In this document: positions 14,302-14,921 of the stretch, one piece after another | Layout: each line of letters starts with the position of its first letter | How positions within the stretch are numbered: the stretch's first letter is position 1 | NCBI GenBank assembly: GCA_900766895.1 | Contig: CAAFXF010000107.1 | Location: forward strand, 1 to 14,921 | From: Clostridia bacterium | Lineage (GTDB): Bacteria; Bacillota; Clostridia; Oscillospirales; Acutalibacteraceae | Length of the DNA: 14,921 bases | Direction: 5' to 3' | Program-made: the position numbers and the translations under genes | The notes under the pieces: generated by a model | What the model was told of the DNA's origin: nothing | What the model saw: only the letters and a program-made list of their open reading frames with translations | Database searches by the model: none

Positions 14302-14921
14302 TTGAGGGTTTTAATTGTAAATTTGATTTTATACACAAGTGAAACTGAAAATATCGCTCGCGTTGAGTCCATAAAGGATACTATGATTTATGACCTGTGT
14401 CTTGCTTTTCATAAAAAGGGTATAGATGTTACCCTTGCCGCCGCACAGGATTATAAGCCGATCGTTGATGAGGATTATCCGTTTGAAATTAAATGGTTTG
14501 ACTCTGTAAATAAAAAGGTTTTCAAACCCAATTTGTTACCATATTGTCCGGGTATTGCAGAATATGCATCGAAGGAAAATTTTGATTTAATTATTTCAAG
14601 CGAGGTCTTTTCATTAAGCACTTTTGAGCTTGTTAAAAGATTTCCTAATAAGGTTATCGCTTGGCACGAGATAGCAAAGCATAATCGTTTTCTAAAGCAA
14701 ATTCCGTCAAAGGCTTGGTATAACCTTATCGCAAAAAAATATTTCAAAAACACCTTGGTTGTCGCTCGAAGCAATGAGGCACGTAGCTTTATTTCTCATT
14801 ATTGCAAGAATGTCAGCCAAACCGTTGTTGACCATGGAGTTAATCTTGAAAAGTTTGAGGCAAAGTCCGATAAGGAAAACTACTTTATTGTTTCCTCACA
14901 GCTTATCAAAAGAAAAAGAAT
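14302..14921 (+). CDS. GT-B glycosyltransferase (group 1/GT4-like), N-terminal part
   Basis: 206 residues are visible before the window ends, still open. The start RVLIVNLILYTSETENIARV is a GT-B N-terminal strand and loop. It is followed by the DLCLAFHKKGIDVTLAA helix-strand, a FDLIISSEVFS strand, VIAWHEIAKHNRF, and the linker to the C-terminal domain VVDHGVNLEKFE with FIVSSQLIKRKR, the usual position of the G-V-[ND]-x-x-x-F and nucleotide-sugar-domain opening of family 4 enzymes. Such enzymes add sugars from nucleotide donors to polysaccharide, glycolipid or protein acceptors at the inner face of the membrane. TTG 14302 is chosen because AGAGG (14288-14292) is 9 bases upstream and no ATG or GTG fits. 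Its place after sigE might suggest a spore-envelope role, but the separate promoter argues for independent expression. The acceptor is unknown. Confidence 0.8.
   Translation, partial: MRVLIVNLILYTSETENIARVESIKDTMIYDLCLAFHKKGIDVTLAAAQDYKPIVDEDYPFEIKWFDSVNKKVFKPNLLPYCPGIAEYASKENFDLIISSEVFSLSTFELVKRFPNKVIAWHEIAKHNRFLKQIPSKAWYNLIAKKYFKNTLVVARSNEARSFISHYCKNVSQTVVDHGVNLEKFEAKSDKENYFIVSSQLIKRKR

Overview
The window looks like chromosomal DNA from a low-GC, endospore-forming Gram-positive anaerobe, most likely a gut clostridium of the Oscillospirales/Ruminococcaceae type. This rests on the spoIIGA-sigE sporulation pair, the MEP isoprenoid genes ispD and ispF, strong GGAGG-type ribosome binding sites, AT-rich codon use and typical clostridial families (YhgE, FliB-like, DUF4364-like). 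The genus is inference. No rRNA, tRNA, CRISPR array, insertion sequence or phage gene was seen.

Layout. (1) Positions 1-1047 hold the C-terminal part of a YhgE/Pip-type membrane protein, cut by the window edge. (2) Positions 1101-3106 are a two-gene unit with its own extended -10 promoter: a P-loop ATPase/CYTH fusion overlapping by ATGA a FliB-like (flagellin lysine N-methylase family) protein. It ends at a 13-bp hairpin terminator shared with a convergent gene. (3) Positions 3162-3755 (minus) encode a probable DUF4364-type winged-helix protein. Its promoter lies back to back with the promoter of the next operon. (4) Positions 3935-12600 form one long, tightly packed plus-strand run: trmK, NIF3-like, rqcH, ispD, ispF, an S26-type signal-peptidase-like protein, an ABC exporter, a family 2 glycoside hydrolase and a cyclophilin. 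Most junctions overlap or are under 30 bases. (5) Positions 12682-14196 are spoIIGA-sigE behind a promoter with an unusually long spacer and a Spo0A-box-like sequence. (6) From 14302 to the right edge is a GT-B glycosyltransferase with its own promoter, cut by the window end.

How the genes work together. The first half of the long run is housekeeping: tRNA modification (TrmK), ribosome-associated quality control (RqcH) and isoprenoid precursors (IspD, IspF). The middle carries an accessory-looking trio (peptidase-like protein, exporter, glycosidase) whose first gene is visibly more AT-rich than its neighbours. SpoIIGA is the membrane protease that activates pro-sigma-E in the mother cell, and the two are co-transcribed here as in other spore formers.

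The observations most worth a second look are the spoIIGA promoter (TTGACA, 21 bases, TATAAT, with an overlapping 0A-box match), the apparent AUU start codon of spoIIGA, the Ser-His peptidase/ABC exporter pair with no visible substrate gene, and the TTD14-like ATPase-CYTH fusion coupled to a FliB-like protein.
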